A DNA stretch of 64,000 bases from Clostridia bacterium (GTDB lineage Bacteria; Bacillota; Clostridia; Oscillospirales; Acutalibacteraceae). The notes below the pieces were generated by a model. That model saw only the letters and a program-made list of their open reading frames with translations. It made no database searches and had not been told where the DNA came from. The stretch is taken from assembly GCA_017416765.1 (NCBI GenBank), contig JAFQBE010000024.1, positions 96,208 to 160,207 on the forward strand, written 5' to 3'. The position numbers and the translations under genes were made by a program. Shown piece after piece: positions 51,496 to 61,407 of this stretch (position 1 is its first letter; each line of letters begins with the position of its first letter).

Positions 51496-53115
51496 ATGGC
51501 CAAAAAGCAAAACTCCCAATCAGCTTCAAAAGAAGCATTTGAACAGTTGCGCAACCAACAGCAAAAGCTTGATGAAAAAGCGGCTGCCGAGCAGGTGCCT
51601 AACCGACGCTATGTCGGCACTAAAGAAACACTCGGCTTCATCATCTGGGACGCTGCACAGAGCTTCAACATAAATATTTATTCAGACCGTTTTATTACCA
51701 GTATTGTTGGTGTTGACCTGGGTTTACAGACTATTGTAAATTCAATAAACAGCGTATGGGATATCATTAACGATATTTTCTTCGGTGCTGTGGTTGACAA
51801 AACCCGTACTCGCTGGGGAAAATTCAGACCATATCTGCTTTTTCTTGCCGTTCCCGGCTGTATACTTACATCGCTTTACTGGCTGATGCCGCATCTTTTT
51901 GTCGGTGCATCACAAACAGACATTATAAAGTTTGTTTTCTACCTTGTACTGTCTGTTGCCCGTGAAGGTGTAACCACCTTCCAGACTATTTCACGAACCG
52001 GTCTGATGTCTACAATTACTCCGCACCCGGTTGACCGTACCCGATTGATTACTCTAGCTAACTTTGCATCGGGTTTCTTTGGTGAAAAGCTTCCCGAGCA
52101 GGCAGTTACCATACTTATCGACGTACTCAGAAACTTATATATGCACGATTCAAGCAAGCTATCAAAGGCTTACACAAACCTTTTCGTCGGTATGGGTATA
52201 TTTACAACCGTAGCATCAAGTGCCTCCTCTTTCTGGTTCTTCTACAATTCAAAAGAAAGAGTTATGCAGTCAATCAAATCACCAAGCGTTATTCAGTCTG
52301 TTAAATCTGTTATAAGCAACAAGCCCTTGCTGCTTATAACACTTTCCGATTTCTTGAGCGGCTTCGCAATAAAAGGCAGAGAAGATGACTATTATACAGA
52401 TGTTCTCCACTTCTCATCAATGACACTTGTTGCAGGTATACCCGCAGCGCCTATCAGCCCGTTGAGCTATTCATGGGTTCCGTGGATGAGAGAGCGTTTT
52501 TCAAGCCGCCTGCTTTATATACTTGCAAAAGAAATCGGCAATATTCTCTACATTCCCGTATTCCTTTTCGGCTGTATCGGCATGAAGAAGGACTATTCGG
52601 GCGGTATGTATCAGAAGGTTGTACCCATGGGCTTTGCAATGGCTATATGGGAGCTTATCTGGACACTGTTCTTCGGTCTTAAATCCGTTATCGGTACAGA
52701 AATGTATAACGAAGCTATGGACTACTGTGAATGGAAAAACGGCTACCGTACAGAAGCTATGGCATCGGTTGCCAAAGGCATTGCCGCAAAGATTTCTTCC
52801 AACACAAGTGCTGTTGTAACTACGGCATTAAAGAAGATGATTGGCTACGAAGCTGATGCATTCCGTACAGGTACAGAACAGACAGATAAGGTTAAATTCT
52901 TCCTGTTTGCTATGTTTACAATTATTCCTGCCGTTACAGGTTCACTCGGCATTATCCCCATGCTATTCTACGACCTGAACAATGACAAAAAAGAGCGTAT
53001 GTATGCTGAACTTCTTGCACGGCGTAACCTTATGTCGGCAACAGTTGCCAGTGGAAACGAAGATGCGCTTGAACAGGCTGCCAAAGCGCAGATAAGTGTT
53101 GGCAAAAGCAAATAA
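51496..53115 (+). CDS. GPH-family (MelB-like) sugar:cation symporter
   Basis: A 539-residue membrane protein with about 12 helices. The start at 51496 follows GGGGTGAAAA. A hydrophilic N-terminus of about 45 residues precedes the first helix. The cytoplasmic loop AVVDKTRTRWGKFRPYLLF is the GPH signature, matched in the second half by the conserved EMYNEAMDYCEWKNGYRTEA; the C-terminal YDLNNDKKERMYAELLARR is also typical. It imports glycosides or oligosaccharides with Na+ or H+. With a cytoplasmic GH38 upstream, a mannoside is the likely cargo. Confidence 0.87.
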   Translation: MAKKQNSQSASKEAFEQLRNQQQKLDEKAAAEQVPNRRYVGTKETLGFIIWDAAQSFNINIYSDRFITSIVGVDLGLQTIVNSINSVWDIINDIFFGAVVDKTRTRWGKFRPYLLFLAVPGCILTSLYWLMPHLFVGASQTDIIKFVFYLVLSVAREGVTTFQTISRTGLMSTITPHPVDRTRLITLANFASGFFGEKLPEQAVTILIDVLRNLYMHDSSKLSKAYTNLFVGMGIFTTVASSASSFWFFYNSKERVMQSIKSPSVIQSVKSVISNKPLLLITLSDFLSGFAIKGREDDYYTDVLHFSSMTLVAGIPAAPISPLSYSWVPWMRERFSSRLLYILAKEIGNILYIPVFLFGCIGMKKDYSGGMYQKVVPMGFAMAIWELIWTLFFGLKSVIGTEMYNEAMDYCEWKNGYRTEAMASVAKGIAAKISSNTSAVVTTALKKMIGYEADAFRTGTEQTDKVKFFLFAMFTIIPAVTGSLGIIPMLFYDLNNDKKERMYAELLARRNLMSATVASGNEDALEQAAKAQISVGKSK

Positions 53116-53127
53116 GCCACAAACATC

Positions 53128-53170
53128 AAAACCTCCCTATGCTATATTTTCATTGCACGGGAGGTTTTTT
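53128..53170 (+). terminator. Terminator after the transporter gene
   Basis: AAAACCTCCC (53128-53137) pairs with GGGAGGTTTT (53159-53168), then TT. No promoter was found before the next gene, so it probably depends on partial read-through. Confidence 0.8.
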
Positions 53171-53190
53171 GATAAACTAAGGAGAAATAT

Positions 53191-54354
53191 ATGGAAGTAA
53201 GATATATCAGCCCAGAGGAAGCCGTTGCTTACCTTAAAATATCTGCGGCATCTTTTATCTGGAATTTTGACCCTGAGGTTGACAAAAGTGTAGAGGTACC
53301 CGTACTCGGTGCATTCGACGAGGGTAAACTTATTGCCGGCGTTGAAATATTTGATTTCAAAACCAACTACTGCGGTAAGGTGCTTAATGCAGTAGTTGCC
53401 AGCGGTGTGTGTTCTATACCCGAAAAACGCAGAACGGGCGGTGTACGCGAAATTTTTAACGAAATCGGTAAAACAGCCGTTGAAAACGATATAACCTTCG
53501 GCTTTCTCCGCCCCTTCTCAATTTTCTGCTACGAAAAATTCGGCTACGCAAACCTCAACCGTATGTTTGCAATAAGAATACCGCTTGCAAACATGACCCA
53601 TATCCCCCGCAACACAGATGTTGAGCTGTACACAGGCGAACAGCTTGAAGAAATTTGTAAACTGCATAATAAATGTGCATTTAAAGAAAATCTTTTGACC
53701 CTGCGCGAAGACAGTAAGCACTTCTGTGATAAACCGCTTGAAGAATCGGTTTACACATATCTGCACCGTATTTCTTCGGGTGAAGCGGACGGTTATGTAC
53801 GGTTCAAAGTAAACCGTTCTGAGCGTATTCTTGCCGTACAGGAGCTTTTTGTATTGAACAAGGATGCTTTATATGGCTTACTGGGCTTTCTTCGCAACTA
53901 CGACGGCTTGGTTAACCACCTGCGTGTAAGAGGACAGTATCAGGGTTCGCCGCTTTCCTGTATTGCAGACAGAATTGATGATGTCGTTTACGAACCCGAC
54001 GGCGGTGTTGCCGGCAGAATTTACAACCTGAAAAAGCTGCTTGAAAGCAACACATACCCTGAAAAGCATGGTAAATTCAGACTGTTAAGTCTTGATGAGC
54101 TTGAACAGAACAAAGGCATTTTCGAGGTTGAGTACGAAAACGGCATTGCTGCAGTTACCCGAACAGATGAAGGCGAATATGATATTTCCCTAACCCCACC
54201 CGCCGCAGCACGGCTTATGCTTGCAGGCGAAGGACATAATGCACAAACGGCTTCATTCATTGACGGAGTTGAAATAAACGGCAACGCAGATGACTTTTTC
54301 AGAGCCTTCCCCTACCGTGCAACCTGTTTTTATGACAGCTTCTGGTCAACATAA
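53191..54354 (+). CDS. Eis-like GNAT acetyltransferase
   Basis: A 387-residue protein with the three-part layout of Eis-type enzymes: a first GNAT domain (about residues 1-150, with VVASGVCSIPEKRRTGGVREIF as AcCoA loop and FLRPFSIFCYEKFGYAN), a second GNAT-like domain (about 155-285) and a C-terminal SCP2-like domain (about 290-387) whose last residues carry the catalytic carboxylate. Known relatives acetylate aminoglycosides or protein amines; the substrate is unknown. AAGGAG precedes the ATG. Why it lies in a glycan/lipid locus is not clear. Confidence 0.85.
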   Translation: MEVRYISPEEAVAYLKISAASFIWNFDPEVDKSVEVPVLGAFDEGKLIAGVEIFDFKTNYCGKVLNAVVASGVCSIPEKRRTGGVREIFNEIGKTAVENDITFGFLRPFSIFCYEKFGYANLNRMFAIRIPLANMTHIPRNTDVELYTGEQLEEICKLHNKCAFKENLLTLREDSKHFCDKPLEESVYTYLHRISSGEADGYVRFKVNRSERILAVQELFVLNKDALYGLLGFLRNYDGLVNHLRVRGQYQGSPLSCIADRIDDVVYEPDGGVAGRIYNLKKLLESNTYPEKHGKFRLLSLDELEQNKGIFEVEYENGIAAVTRTDEGEYDISLTPPAAARLMLAGEGHNAQTASFIDGVEINGNADDFFRAFPYRATCFYDSFWST

Positions 54355-54376
54355 AGTAATAAAAAAGGAGTGGATT

Positions 54377-56293
54377 ATTATCAATACTTTCAAGAGAATA
54401 ATGAGCTTTGCCGTAGCTGTTATCCTGACTGCTTCATGCTTTACGGTTGCAGCCTCTGCAAAAGAAAATGAATTTGATGTAACTAAGTCAGCCATTGTAA
54501 CCGATGAAAGCGCCACCATTCAGGAAAACTATGCTGCAGAAAAGCTAAAATATTACCTCGACAAAATCACAGGTGGAAATATACCGATTATCACGGACAG
54601 CGATGCGGCAGAATACAAAATTTCCGTAGGTGCTGCCAACAGCCCGGATACTGATTTTTCAACCGCTGCTGACGGCAGCTATATAATCACCTCAACGGAT
54701 AAGCAGGTTATTATTAACGGTGCAGGTAACAAAGGCACACTAAACGGTGTATATGCATTCCTTGAAAAATACTGCGGCTGTCATTGGTATGAAGCTGAAG
54801 TAATTGTAATACCCGAAAATAAAAATCTTACCGTACCTGCCGGTATAAAGCTTGAATACACACCTTACTTTGAATACAGCGAAACCGATACAACAAGCGC
54901 ACGCGACCCCGAATTTTCGGTTGCAAACGGTCTGACAGGCGGAATTTATAAGAAGCTTACTGACGAACAAGGATGTGCGGTTGAATATCTCGGTGGTTCA
55001 AGCCATACACTTGTGAACCGATACTGCAAACCATCAGTATATTTCAACGAACATCCTGAATATTTTGCTCTGCACGATGGCGTAAGAACAACCGGTCAGC
55101 TGTGCCTTACAAACGAAGATGTAAAGAATATAGTAACACAGGAAGCTATTGCCCTGCTGGAAGAAAAGCATAATCCCGAGGCAACCATTCAGATTCTTTC
55201 AATTACCCAGGCTGATAACGGAGAATACTGCCAATGTGAAAGCTGCGCTGCACTTGATGCGGCAAACGGTTCACAGGCAGGCACAATGCTCACCTTTGTC
55301 AATGAAATTGCCGACAGAATAAAAGCTACAGGCAAGTATAATAACATCGTTTTCGATACATTTGCGTACCAATATACACGCAAAGCACCGACAAATGTTG
55401 TTCCGCGTGAAGATGTTATAGTCCGCCTTTGTTCAATAGAATGTTGCTTCGGTCATACGCTGGATGATGCTGATTGCAGTGAAAACAAAGCATTCATGCA
55501 GGACCTTTCAGATTGGAGCAAAATATGCAACAGGCTGTATATATGGAACTACAACCTTAACTGTGACGAAAGCGTTAATATTTACGCTAATTTCGGCACT
55601 ATGCAAAGAAATACACAGATTTTCTACGAACACAATGTAAAGGGCATATATCAGCAAGGCGTTTTTTATATAGCGGAATGTGACGCTGAATTCGGCGAAA
55701 TGAAGAACTATCTGCTTGCCAAGCTGATGCAGGACCCCTACCTTGATTTTGATGCCGAAATGCTCAATTATGCTCTTGCGGTGTACGGTCCCGGCGGTAA
55801 ATATATTAAGGAATTTATTGACATAACTACAAAGCGTTCCGTTACAAAATACCGGCATTTACAGCTTGAACAGGATTCACGCTATTCACTGCCCGGTATC
55901 ACATTAAGTGAAATAAAACGCTGTAACGAGCTGTGGGAGCTTGCAAAGGCAGAGGCTGAAACAGATGAACAGTTGAACCGTATCCGCCGCTCGGAGCTTT
56001 GCTGGAGATACTGGAAATGTTCTAACCACAGCACGGAGTTTTCAAGGCTTCAGCACCCCTATCTGTGGATGAAAGCAAACAAAGACCTGTACAACGATTT
56101 TGTAGAGTTCGGTGTAACACGCATGGGAGAACGCCCGAATCATGAGCTTTCAAGCAACGATTTAAGGCATCTGACAAGAAGAATATACACATGGATAACA
56201 CTTTATGATGAACCGATATGGGACGCTATAAATCCCTATGCATTAAAGGTATATGAATGGCTCGAAAAATCGTATAAGCTTTTCCATGTATAA
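54377..56293 (+). CDS. Secreted DUF4838 protein, probable glycosidase-related (start codon ATT?)
   Basis: About 638 residues. AAGGAG at 54365-54370 is followed by ATT at 54374 and 54377 and ATC at 54380; the first in-frame ATG near it (54401) is 30 bases away and would remove the basic n-region INTFKR of an otherwise perfect signal peptide. An ATG at 54290 exists but overlaps the previous gene and lacks a good site. The mature protein begins with a domain like the N-terminus of GH67/GH20 (EKLKYYLDKITGGNIPI, NGVYAFLEKYCGCHWYE), then DUF4838 (LSITQADNGEYCQCESCAAL, YTRKAP). Members occur in polysaccharide loci; activity is undescribed. Confidence 0.75.
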   Translation: MINTFKRIMSFAVAVILTASCFTVAASAKENEFDVTKSAIVTDESATIQENYAAEKLKYYLDKITGGNIPIITDSDAAEYKISVGAANSPDTDFSTAADGSYIITSTDKQVIINGAGNKGTLNGVYAFLEKYCGCHWYEAEVIVIPENKNLTVPAGIKLEYTPYFEYSETDTTSARDPEFSVANGLTGGIYKKLTDEQGCAVEYLGGSSHTLVNRYCKPSVYFNEHPEYFALHDGVRTTGQLCLTNEDVKNIVTQEAIALLEEKHNPEATIQILSITQADNGEYCQCESCAALDAANGSQAGTMLTFVNEIADRIKATGKYNNIVFDTFAYQYTRKAPTNVVPREDVIVRLCSIECCFGHTLDDADCSENKAFMQDLSDWSKICNRLYIWNYNLNCDESVNIYANFGTMQRNTQIFYEHNVKGIYQQGVFYIAECDAEFGEMKNYLLAKLMQDPYLDFDAEMLNYALAVYGPGGKYIKEFIDITTKRSVTKYRHLQLEQDSRYSLPGITLSEIKRCNELWELAKAEAETDEQLNRIRRSELCWRYWKCSNHSTEFSRLQHPYLWMKANKDLYNDFVEFGVTRMGERPNHELSSNDLRHLTRRIYTWITLYDEPIWDAINPYALKVYEWLEKSYKLFHV

Positions 56294-56316
56294 CAATTTA
56301 AAAACAAACATATTAA

Positions 56317-56353
56317 AAACGATGCGCACTCCGTACAGGAATGCGCATCGTTT
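56317..56353. terminator. Bidirectional terminator between the two convergent hydrolase operons
   Basis: AAACGATGCGCA (56317-56328) pairs perfectly with TGCGCATCGTTT (56342-56353), then ATTTTT on the plus strand. Confidence 0.88.
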
Positions 56354-56372
56354 ATTTTTGGAATTAAACAGA

Positions 56373-58184
56373 TTATGCGAAAATACCGCCGATAGCCTTG
56401 AATAAGTTCAGAATTGTAAGCCAGGGCATTTCGGAGAAGCCGTTTGGACCGTAATTGTCAAAGAGCCAGAGGCTGAGATTTGTAAAGAATGTTGAAGGTT
56501 CTTCAGGAACGCTTGCCTCTCTTACGCCAATCTTGACGAGGATAGCAATAAGTCTGTCTTCAACCTCTTTCTGCTGACCGTCATAGCAGGCCTTGTTTGC
56601 TACGAAAGCTTCAGCTTGGGCAAGAGCTTCTGCAAGCTCCTTTGCATCTTCTTCGCTGAGTTTTGATGTATCTACAGCCTTTGCTTCAGGAATGTAATGG
56701 TTGTTGAGTGCACGGGGGTCTCTTCTGCCGCTGAACTGCGGGAAATCCTCAACAGAATAAACATCCTTGATATCGTCAGTTGCAAGAAGTCTTGTAGCAA
56801 GTGCGATAATAGCATCGTTTCTTGCTGTTTGCTCGTGACCCTGACCGTCAAAATAGAATGTATGGTCGGGAAGAAGACCTGTAGAAGCATCAACAACACC
56901 GTCGGGAGAAATATGGTTGTGTGAACGGTCGGAGCAGTTAGGGCTGGTGTTAGCCTGAACATAACCGGCGCCAAGTGTTTCGCCTACAAGTGCACTGTGA
57001 ACACCCATAGCTGTTGAAGAAAGGTGGATAACGCCGTCTGCATTATCATTATTCCAGGAATTACCGATAAGGTAGAGCGGTACATCATAGTCAACAATGT
57101 TGAAAACCTCTACACCCTTGTCTACAAGAGTCTGAATATTTGCATGTGCATCAAGCTGTGCCTGATAGAAGCGGTCTGTCTGTGCCTTGATTCCGGGCTT
57201 GCCTGCAAGAAGAAGTGTTGATGCTTCAAGGTAATCTTCCTTCGGGCACAGACCCCAGAGGCTCGTTATGTTGGCAGCTATATCCTCTACAAGACAGTCA
57301 GCAACCTTATGGAGAACCTTAGTAAGAACCTGGTCGGGAATGATTCTGGCGATAACCTCAATCATTCTTGCCTCTTCCTCATCCATAAGAGCCTCAAGGA
57401 AGCCGTTATAGAGGAAGCTTGTGTTAAAGAATGCGAAATCCTTTTTGAAAAGGTCGCCGACAATTGATGAGCCGTTGAGAGCGGGAACGATATAAACAAC
57501 CTTTTCAAGCTTATCCATAACATCAGGATAATACTCAAACAGAGCATCTGCAATTGAGCCACCCATACTGATGGGGACAATATTTACCTTGTCGTGGCCT
57601 GTTTCTTCAAGAACCATCTGAATAAAATCGTAAAGCTCGTTTACGGTGTTTTCAAGGTTGCTGAAGGAGTTGTATGCGAAGTAGTAGAGGTGATCCTCAC
57701 CTGCCTGCTTGGCAAAATCAACAAGAGGAATGTTATCGTAAATCTGCTCTTTTTCGTAGTCGCTACATTCTGCAACAGATTTGAGATACTTTTCAACCTC
57801 AAAGTTGCCTGTATTCTTGCCGGTGTTTTCATCGCAGAGATTTACTTCAAATGCGTCCATAAGAATGGAGCAAAGTGCATCTGAAAGGCCGAAATCAGTC
57901 TGGAACAAAAGGCTGAGAAGAACAGGGAAAACAGCTTTGACAACAATTGAGCCGACATTAACAACTGCAGGGAAAGCGCTTATTCTTTCGCCGTCTGCAT
58001 CGAGAAGATACTCGCCGTTGTCATCAAGCGCCCATACATTGGACTGACCAATACCGGGAACAACAATTGCGGGGCATGTGTCGCAGTCACCCTGACAGTC
58101 TGTTTTAACATTTGCAAAAGCCGAAACAGAAACAAGTGAAAAAACAAGGGAAACCACGAGAAGGATGGAAATAAATTTTTTCAT
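56373..58184 (-). CDS. Secreted alpha/beta-hydrolase, paralogue A
   Basis: A 603-residue exported protein (signal peptide to about residue 24, VSAFA). The mature start has paired cysteines (DCQGDCDTC) just before the first strand, AIVVPGIGQSNV. The nucleophile is S206 in VPISMGGS, with Pro where serine hydrolases normally have Gly. NNDNADGVIHLSS probably carries the Asp, and GHE in FDGQGHEQTARND the His. The fold is that of lipases/esterases of the LCAT/PGAP1 type that act on membrane lipids. It is the last gene of a three-gene operon (24-base gap) and a paralogue of the gene at 58209. Confidence 0.75.
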   Translation of the reverse strand: MKKFISILLVVSLVFSLVSVSAFANVKTDCQGDCDTCPAIVVPGIGQSNVWALDDNGEYLLDADGERISAFPAVVNVGSIVVKAVFPVLLSLLFQTDFGLSDALCSILMDAFEVNLCDENTGKNTGNFEVEKYLKSVAECSDYEKEQIYDNIPLVDFAKQAGEDHLYYFAYNSFSNLENTVNELYDFIQMVLEETGHDKVNIVPISMGGSIADALFEYYPDVMDKLEKVVYIVPALNGSSIVGDLFKKDFAFFNTSFLYNGFLEALMDEEEARMIEVIARIIPDQVLTKVLHKVADCLVEDIAANITSLWGLCPKEDYLEASTLLLAGKPGIKAQTDRFYQAQLDAHANIQTLVDKGVEVFNIVDYDVPLYLIGNSWNNDNADGVIHLSSTAMGVHSALVGETLGAGYVQANTSPNCSDRSHNHISPDGVVDASTGLLPDHTFYFDGQGHEQTARNDAIIALATRLLATDDIKDVYSVEDFPQFSGRRDPRALNNHYIPEAKAVDTSKLSEEDAKELAEALAQAEAFVANKACYDGQQKEVEDRLIAILVKIGVREASVPEEPSTFFTNLSLWLFDNYGPNGFSEMPWLTILNLFKAIGGIFA

Positions 58185-58208
58185 AGTTATTTAGTCCTTT
58201 CTGTATTT

Positions 58209-60083
58209 TTATTTAAACAGTCCGACAACGCGCTCGGACAGTTTTCTTACGGGTGAAAGTACTCTGTCTATGGGGCTGCCGCCGCCAAAGAGTGCAAGCG
58301 AACCCTTGCTCATTGCATATGTAATGCTCTGCCATACTGAATCAAGCGGAGAATCCTTTGCGGGTTCAATATTTTCATAGCCCGGTGCGCCAACCTGATG
58401 AAGGGCGGCAATAAGCTGTGCTTCTGCTTTTTCAGCACGCTCCTTATCGGCAAGCGTCATTTTAAGTACAGCTTCGCCTTCTGCTATAGCGGCGTTGAGC
58501 ATTGCCTTATCTTCTTCACTGAGTGTTGACTGGTCAACGCGCTTTGCATCAGGCAGCTTCCAACGGCGTATGCCTTGAGTGTAGCAGGTGCCGTTATACT
58601 GCGGATAGATGTCGGGCTTATCGTTTACATCCTTTACCTCGCCAAGGAAAATTGCCTTTGCAAGGTTGAGAACGACATCGTTATAGCCCACTTCGTGGTG
58701 CTGGTTAAGGAATACCCATGTGTTTTCGGGGAGAACAGCTGTTGAAGTATCAACCATATTGTCGGGTGAAACGTGGTTGTGTTCGGGATTGCTGCAATAT
58801 GTATTCTTTTTATAATCAACATCATCAAGTGTCTTTTTGCCGGGTGCGCCTGTAGCACCGAGAGTTGTTGAGGAAAGGTTAACAATACCGTCGGAGTTTA
58901 CCTTTTCAGCAGAAGCGACAATATTGAAATATGTATACATTTCTTCGCCAAGGTCAAGGTTTGCGCCTGCAATTGAGTTTACGCGAACACCGTCAGCCAC
59001 AGCATCAAGGATATTCTGCTTTAAATTCAGCCTTGCTTTCTGGAAACTGTCGGTTCTTGCTTTAAGCTCAGGCTTATCGGAAAGATATCTTTTGGCAAGT
59101 GCTTCGTATCTGTAAGAAGGAAGCATAGCCCAGAACTGCGGACAGTTGAGCATGAGTGTGTCGAGTATAGCACTCATAGCACCTGTAAGTAAAGCGTTAA
59201 TTGCCGAACGCGGAACAATATGAAGCAGAGAATTGATAAGATATCCGAGTGTAGGCTTACCTTCCGATTCAACCATAATGTTTGCAAAAAACTGATGATA
59301 GAGATATTCATCTTCAAGCCGCCATTCTCTTGCGTAAAAATCGGCTACAATATCAGTACCGTCAAGGCAGGCAACTGCGTTTACAATCTGGTCAATACCG
59401 TCATGACCGTACTTTTCAAGGTAAGCTGTAAGAATTGTACCGCCAAGGCTTACGGGAAGAAGTGAAACCTTATCGTGACCTGTCTGTTCCTTTACCATTG
59501 CGATATAATCTTTCAGCTCATCGGCTGAATCCATCGGGTCGCCAACAAGGTTGAAGGTGAAGAAATAAACATGGTCCTCGCCTATTTCATCAACAAGCGA
59601 CTTCATCGGAACCATTCTGTAGGTCCAGTCAAGGTCTTCTTCAGACATATGCTCAAGCGAATAATTCCAACGCTTTGTCTTGAGGTTTTCAACATGGTTA
59701 CCCTTATCATCGCAACGCTGATATTTGAAAATATCGCTTACAAGCTCATATGCTACCTTATCAACACCTAAATTAGCCTGCAGAACAATTGAAGCAACAA
59801 CTCTTATAATTGCTTTTGCTATAGCTTTGGTAGTAAGCGCGGATTCATTGAGAATAAGCAGTGTGCCGCCAATATGGTTGCCGTTATACAAAACGGGATT
59901 ATCGTTTTCATCATAAAGATATGTAGGAGAATGGTTGATACCGGGAAGAACGATTATGGGAGAATGCTCGCATTTACCCCTGCAATCGGTTTCGGTAGCC
60001 GCGGAAACTCCTGCCGCACCCATAGAAGCAAGCATAGCCGCGCAAAGCATAAAGGCAATCACCCTTTTCAAAGCTTTTTTCAT
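58209..60083 (-). CDS. Secreted alpha/beta-hydrolase, paralogue B
   Basis: A 624-residue exported protein (signal peptide to about residue 28, GVSAA). It repeats the plan of the neighbour: DCRGKCEHSPIIVLPGINHS at the mature start, S212 in LPVSLGGT, a large helical cap (about residues 240-340), NSDGIVNLSSTTLG, SNPEHNHVSPDNMVDTS and NQHHEVGYND with the His. The HNH(I/V)SPD motif is shared by both, and is a family mark rather than a known one. Substrate unknown; a lipid ester is most likely. It starts 21 bases after the phosphoesterase stop. Confidence 0.75.
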   Translation of the reverse strand: MKKALKRVIAFMLCAAMLASMGAAGVSAATETDCRGKCEHSPIIVLPGINHSPTYLYDENDNPVLYNGNHIGGTLLILNESALTTKAIAKAIIRVVASIVLQANLGVDKVAYELVSDIFKYQRCDDKGNHVENLKTKRWNYSLEHMSEEDLDWTYRMVPMKSLVDEIGEDHVYFFTFNLVGDPMDSADELKDYIAMVKEQTGHDKVSLLPVSLGGTILTAYLEKYGHDGIDQIVNAVACLDGTDIVADFYAREWRLEDEYLYHQFFANIMVESEGKPTLGYLINSLLHIVPRSAINALLTGAMSAILDTLMLNCPQFWAMLPSYRYEALAKRYLSDKPELKARTDSFQKARLNLKQNILDAVADGVRVNSIAGANLDLGEEMYTYFNIVASAEKVNSDGIVNLSSTTLGATGAPGKKTLDDVDYKKNTYCSNPEHNHVSPDNMVDTSTAVLPENTWVFLNQHHEVGYNDVVLNLAKAIFLGEVKDVNDKPDIYPQYNGTCYTQGIRRWKLPDAKRVDQSTLSEEDKAMLNAAIAEGEAVLKMTLADKERAEKAEAQLIAALHQVGAPGYENIEPAKDSPLDSVWQSITYAMSKGSLALFGGGSPIDRVLSPVRKLSERVVGLFK

Positions 60084-60104
60084 AAATCTTAACTCCTTTA
60101 CTGC

Positions 60105-61376
60105 TTATTTTTTAAGCGGAGCAGACTGCATACCGTAGCAGTTTTCCGCAACAATTTCAAGCGTGTACTCGCCTTCGGGAAGGTTTTCGAGCTTAATTTT
60201 TACAGTGTCGGGCACATTATGAATATAGTATTTAGGAGTTGCTTTACCAACGGGGGTTCTGTTACCCTGTGCGTCAACGGCAAAGGCTCTGTAAATAAAT
60301 ATCGGCATACCGTCGGCTGACTGAGCAGCGTCAAACTTTGCTGTGCTGCCGCTGACTTTAAGCTTAGCACCGTCAGCAAATACGGGCGGCTTTGAGCGAG
60401 CCTGCTGTGCTTCAGGTGTGTAGCTGCGGTCAAACGGACTTTCAAGAATATATTCGCAAAGGTATTCCTGCGCGCCAAGGTCAACAGCCCTTAATCTGAT
60501 ACGGTTGTTTGCATCAACCTCAACTACCCAGAAGCTGGAAACAAATCTGTAACCCTGCGGGTGAACGGTTCTTATATCGTCCACAGTAAGCTCAACATAA
60601 TAAAGACCACCGGTACCGATTGCAGTATATTCATTCTGCCAGATTGAGCGGGCGTCATTAATCGGATAATGTGAGTGGCCGGAAAAGTCAATAACCTGCG
60701 GATACTTTTTAAGTATATCGGCAAAGTCGGGCATGCCCCAGCCTTCAAAATCAGAGCTGCCGTAAACCGTGTTTGAAATATGCTCATGCTGCATAACAAA
60801 TATCGGCTTTGTCGGGTCATCGGCTACAGCGGCATCAAGCTGTTCAACCAACCAATCCTTCTGATACTGGCTGTAATGTTCACCGTCAATTTTTGAAACG
60901 GAAATACCGATAAAGTGGAAGCCGTTAATCACACGGTGGAAATCGGTTTCCTGACCCATAACCTGTGAATAAAGCTCGCAAGCACCTTCTTGACCAAAGC
61001 CTCTGCTGTCGTGCGATTCGGCAATAACACCGAGGAACTGTGTATCACCTTTAAGCACAGGCTCGGTTGCAGCTTTAATGCTGTTTATTGCAATTTTTGT
61101 GCCCTGGTCGGTAATATCGCCCGCAACAAGTACAGCATCAAGTTTATTGTATTCAGCATCTTTTTCAGCAATTTTGTAGCTGAGTTTAATCATTTTTTCA
61201 AGGCGCGTAGTCTGAACATCGCCTATTGTTGTGATATGCGCATCGCTTGTAATTACAAAACGCATAACCGGGGTAAATTCGCCTGTATCCTGCGGCGCCT
61301 GCGGATGAACAAAAAGCGAAACAAGTGTGCCGTAGGAAATGAGAACAGATAAAAAGAAAGCCATCAAACCGTTCAT
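60105..61376 (-). CDS. Exported calcineurin-like metallophosphoesterase
   Basis: A 423-residue protein. The start at 61376 follows GGGAGA; the longer frame has no ribosome site. A hydrophobic N-terminal helix (about residues 5-22) exports or anchors it. Metal motifs in order: VITSDAH, VLVAGDITD, AESHDS (in place of the usual GNHD), FVMQHEH and FSGHSHYP. A C-terminal fibronectin-like beta domain (about 320-420) follows. It cleaves phosphate mono- or diesters outside the cell; the substituted third motif may change metal binding or specificity. It heads the operon with the two secreted hydrolases. Confidence 0.85.
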   Translation of the reverse strand: MNGLMAFFLSVLISYGTLVSLFVHPQAPQDTGEFTPVMRFVITSDAHITTIGDVQTTRLEKMIKLSYKIAEKDAEYNKLDAVLVAGDITDQGTKIAINSIKAATEPVLKGDTQFLGVIAESHDSRGFGQEGACELYSQVMGQETDFHRVINGFHFIGISVSKIDGEHYSQYQKDWLVEQLDAAVADDPTKPIFVMQHEHISNTVYGSSDFEGWGMPDFADILKKYPQVIDFSGHSHYPINDARSIWQNEYTAIGTGGLYYVELTVDDIRTVHPQGYRFVSSFWVVEVDANNRIRLRAVDLGAQEYLCEYILESPFDRSYTPEAQQARSKPPVFADGAKLKVSGSTAKFDAAQSADGMPIFIYRAFAVDAQGNRTPVGKATPKYYIHNVPDTVKIKLENLPEGEYTLEIVAENCYGMQSAPLKK

Positions 61377-61407
61377 AAAATTCTCCCTGAAAAAATCTAT
61401 TTGGATA

